Positions 62,848 through 64,000 of a stretch of 64,000 bases of DNA are shown piece after piece (position 1 is the stretch's first letter; the number at the start of each line of letters is the position of its first letter). The notes under the pieces were generated by a model. It was not told the origin of the DNA, did no database searches, and was given only the letters and a program-made list of their open reading frames with translations. A program made the position numbers and the translations under genes. Location of the stretch: positions 16,865 to 80,864 of IMG/VR virus record IMGVR_UViG_3300034954_001540. The stretch is one strand, 5' to 3'. Source of the DNA: a virus.

Positions 62848-62924
62848 CAACCCTTACATGGTTGAGTATAATTATTATTCTTAACTGTGTCAAGCTTGAC
62901 CTTTCAAGCATTATCTTTTATAAT
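62848..62924 (+). promoter_or_regulatory. Promoter region of gp55 with duplicated element
   Basis: Contains a near-copy (62848-62895) of the element at 27319-27365, with TATAAT at 62867-62872, followed by a consensus sigma-70 promoter: TTGACC (62896-62901), 17-base spacer, TATAAT (62919-62924). The second promoter sits 24 bases before the ATG at 62948. It would allow the unmodified host polymerase to make gp55. Confidence 0.8.
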
Positions 62925-62947
62925 GATTAAGTGAGAAAAAATTAAAT

Positions 62948-63424
62948 ATGACTGTAATGCCTCCTAAGAAAAAACAACATTACGTTGATAACAAAAAGTT
63001 TCTTAGCGAGATCGTTAAGTATCGAGAAGCAGTTGAGACTGCCAAGCTACAAGATAGACCTAAACCTAGGATCACTCACTACCTAGGGGATTGCTTCTTG
63101 AAGATTGCCACCCACCTGTCATATAGACCTAACTTTATTAACTACATGTATAAGGAGGACATGATCTCCGATGGTGTAGAGAATTGTGTCCAATACATCG
63201 ACAACTTCGATCCTGCCAAGAGTAAAAACCCATTTGCATATTTCACACAGATCGTGTATTATGCGTTTCTGCGACGAATCGCCAAAGAAAAGCGTCAGAT
63301 GGACATCCGCGACAAACTCATCGAGAAGAATGGTTACGATCAAGTCTTCCACTCAGATGAGAATGATAACCATGCGGACATGAATTCTATCAAGAGTCGT
63401 ATCGAAACCAATATGCGTAACTAA
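62948..63424 (+). CDS. gp55: gp55 late-transcription sigma factor
   Basis: Sigma-like factor directing polymerase to TATAAATA late promoters. 158 residues (T4 185). 'LGDCFLKIATHLSYRPNFIN', 'MISDGVENCVQYIDNFDPAK' and 'NPFAYFTQIVYYAFLRRIAK' form the region 2-like core found in T4 gp55. An in-frame ATG three codons later is also possible. Its presence supports the late elements annotated through the window. Confidence 0.93.
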   Translation: MTVMPPKKKQHYVDNKKFLSEIVKYREAVETAKLQDRPKPRITHYLGDCFLKIATHLSYRPNFINYMYKEDMISDGVENCVQYIDNFDPAKSKNPFAYFTQIVYYAFLRRIAKEKRQMDIRDKLIEKNGYDQVFHSDENDNHADMNSIKSRIETNMRN

Positions 63425-63717
63425 TGACCACTGAGACGAAAAGAGCAACCCTTGCAACGTCGCTGGGATCTAATCCCACGATTGAGAAGCACATCCCCGA
63501 GGATGTCGAATGGATTGATGATGCCTTCTACATCAAGAAGACCCGCTTTGGTCTCTACACCAGTGTAGTTAGGGATCCCCTTGGTGCCAACTTCCTTACA
63601 GGGGGCACTTATGAAGGTGTCCTTAAGATGACGAGATGGCATCTCAAGTGCTTGCAAGAAGGCACCATGCACCTGTATACTAGACACGTTAACACTACCA
63701 AAGGAGTTAAACTGTAA
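63424..63717 (+). CDS. Hypothetical protein downstream of gp55
   Basis: 97 residues with a compact, Trp-containing sequence ('HIPEDVEWIDDAFYIKKTRF', 'GLYTSVVRDPLGANFLTGGT'). One-base overlap with gp55 and with the next gene. No family is recognised; the position between gp55 and gp47 suggests middle-phase expression. Confidence 0.7.
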   Translation: MTTETKRATLATSLGSNPTIEKHIPEDVEWIDDAFYIKKTRFGLYTSVVRDPLGANFLTGGTYEGVLKMTRWHLKCLQEGTMHLYTRHVNTTKGVKL

Positions 63718-63860
63718 TGACACGAGACGGAAATCAAGAGTTGCACGATGCCCAAGAGCGTGACAACCCCTGCTCCGATAGTAATGACCGTGGTTATTGG
63801 CGTCGCCGCCTCCGTGATCTAGAGAATGGTAAAAGGAATGAAGATTCTACTGATAACTGA
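63717..63860 (+). CDS. Tiny hypothetical protein, 47 residues
   Basis: Begins in a TAATG overlap with the previous gene and ends 23 bases into gp47. Charged and Arg-rich ('GYWRRRLRDLENGKRNEDST'). Tight overlaps on both sides favour a real gene; function is unknown. Confidence 0.55.
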   Translation: MTRDGNQELHDAQERDNPCSDSNDRGYWRRRLRDLENGKRNEDSTDN

Positions 63861-64000
63861 TCAACACTTTGGCGTTAGAAATGACAATAATTTCTACACC
63901 AAGTTGTATCAAAAATTTTATAATGATATAGTCATCCCTTACATCGATCGAGAAGGTATTACTCAGGTCATTGCGCTTGGTGATACCTTTGATCGTCGTA
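63838..64000 (+). CDS. gp47: gp47 recombination endonuclease subunit (3' end outside window)
   Basis: The first 54 residues of an SbcD/Mre11-type nuclease. 'MKILLITDQHFGVRNDNN' carries the Asp-x-His metal motif, and 'QVIALGDTFDRR' carries the Gly-Asp-x-Phe-Asp motif, matching T4 gp47 ('LGDWHLGVK', 'YGDIFDVR'). AAAAGGA lies directly before the ATG. With gp46 it would process DNA ends for recombination-dependent replication. Confidence 0.9.
   Translation, partial: MKILLITDQHFGVRNDNNFYTKLYQKFYNDIVIPYIDREGITQVIALGDTFDRR

Noticed and set aside
1-64000. CRISPR array, integrase, attachment site or insertion sequence
   Set aside because: No regularly spaced direct repeats, no recombinase motifs and no terminal inverted repeats were noticed; repeats are all within tail genes and are coding.

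Overview
The window is a stretch of a T4-like cyanophage (cyanomyovirus), most probably one infecting marine Synechococcus or Prochlorococcus. The evidence is a nearly complete T4-type virion module (gp8, 13, 14, 15, 16, 17, 18, 19, 20, 67, 21, 22, 23, 3) plus uvsY, uvsW, gp55 and the start of gp47, combined with cyanobacteria-derived metabolic genes (plastocyanin, plastoquinol oxidase, transaldolase, 6-phosphogluconate dehydrogenase, glucose-6-phosphate dehydrogenase). All recognised genes lie on the + strand and most stop/start junctions overlap. I see no psbA/psbD, tRNA gene, integrase, transposon or CRISPR array.

Layout. 1-34948: baseplate, tail-fibre and other virion proteins. They include a giant protein of at least 4,480 residues whose start lies upstream of the window, a YHYH/Ig-like protein, a fibre-like protein ending in a cupredoxin domain, gp8, a 2,435-residue DUF4815 protein and a 2,334-residue fibre. 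34955-37847: neck and small terminase genes (gp13-gp16). 37872-49923: an insertion of about 10 kb separating the small (gp16) and large (gp17) terminase genes, which matches the location of the cyanomyovirus 'hyperplastic region'. It holds basic proteins of unknown function, the petE-talC-PTOX-gnd-zwf metabolic run, many small overlapping genes, a nuclease and a 2OG-Fe(II) oxygenase. 50006-58567: sheath, tube, portal, prohead core, protease, scaffold and major capsid. 58568-59961: a capsid terminator, a probable structured non-coding RNA with its own promoter and terminator, and small genes. 59945-64000: gp3, recombination proteins (uvsY, uvsW, gp47) and the late sigma factor gp55.

How it works together. 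gp55-type late sigma factors recognise TATAAATA-like elements. Such elements (TATAAATA, ATAAATA or CTAAATA) sit upstream of many virion genes here, while gp55 itself is preceded by a consensus sigma-70 promoter that the host polymerase could use. The metabolic genes would redirect infected-cell carbon through the pentose phosphate pathway (NADPH and ribose for nucleotides) and keep photosynthetic electron flow going (plastocyanin, plastoquinol oxidase).

Most notable observations: (1) a candidate ncRNA of about 223 nt downstream of the capsid gene, whose promoter -35 box lies in the loop of the capsid terminator; (2) beta-modules in the giant protein nested inside copies of themselves; (3) three short module families shared between otherwise unrelated tail proteins; (4) a cupredoxin-like copper-site motif on a virion protein; (5) a 47-bp promoter-like sequence duplicated upstream of two distant genes; (6) a basic protein with a T4 capsid-targeting-like N-terminus. 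All assignments come from reading the sequence; no database search was run.
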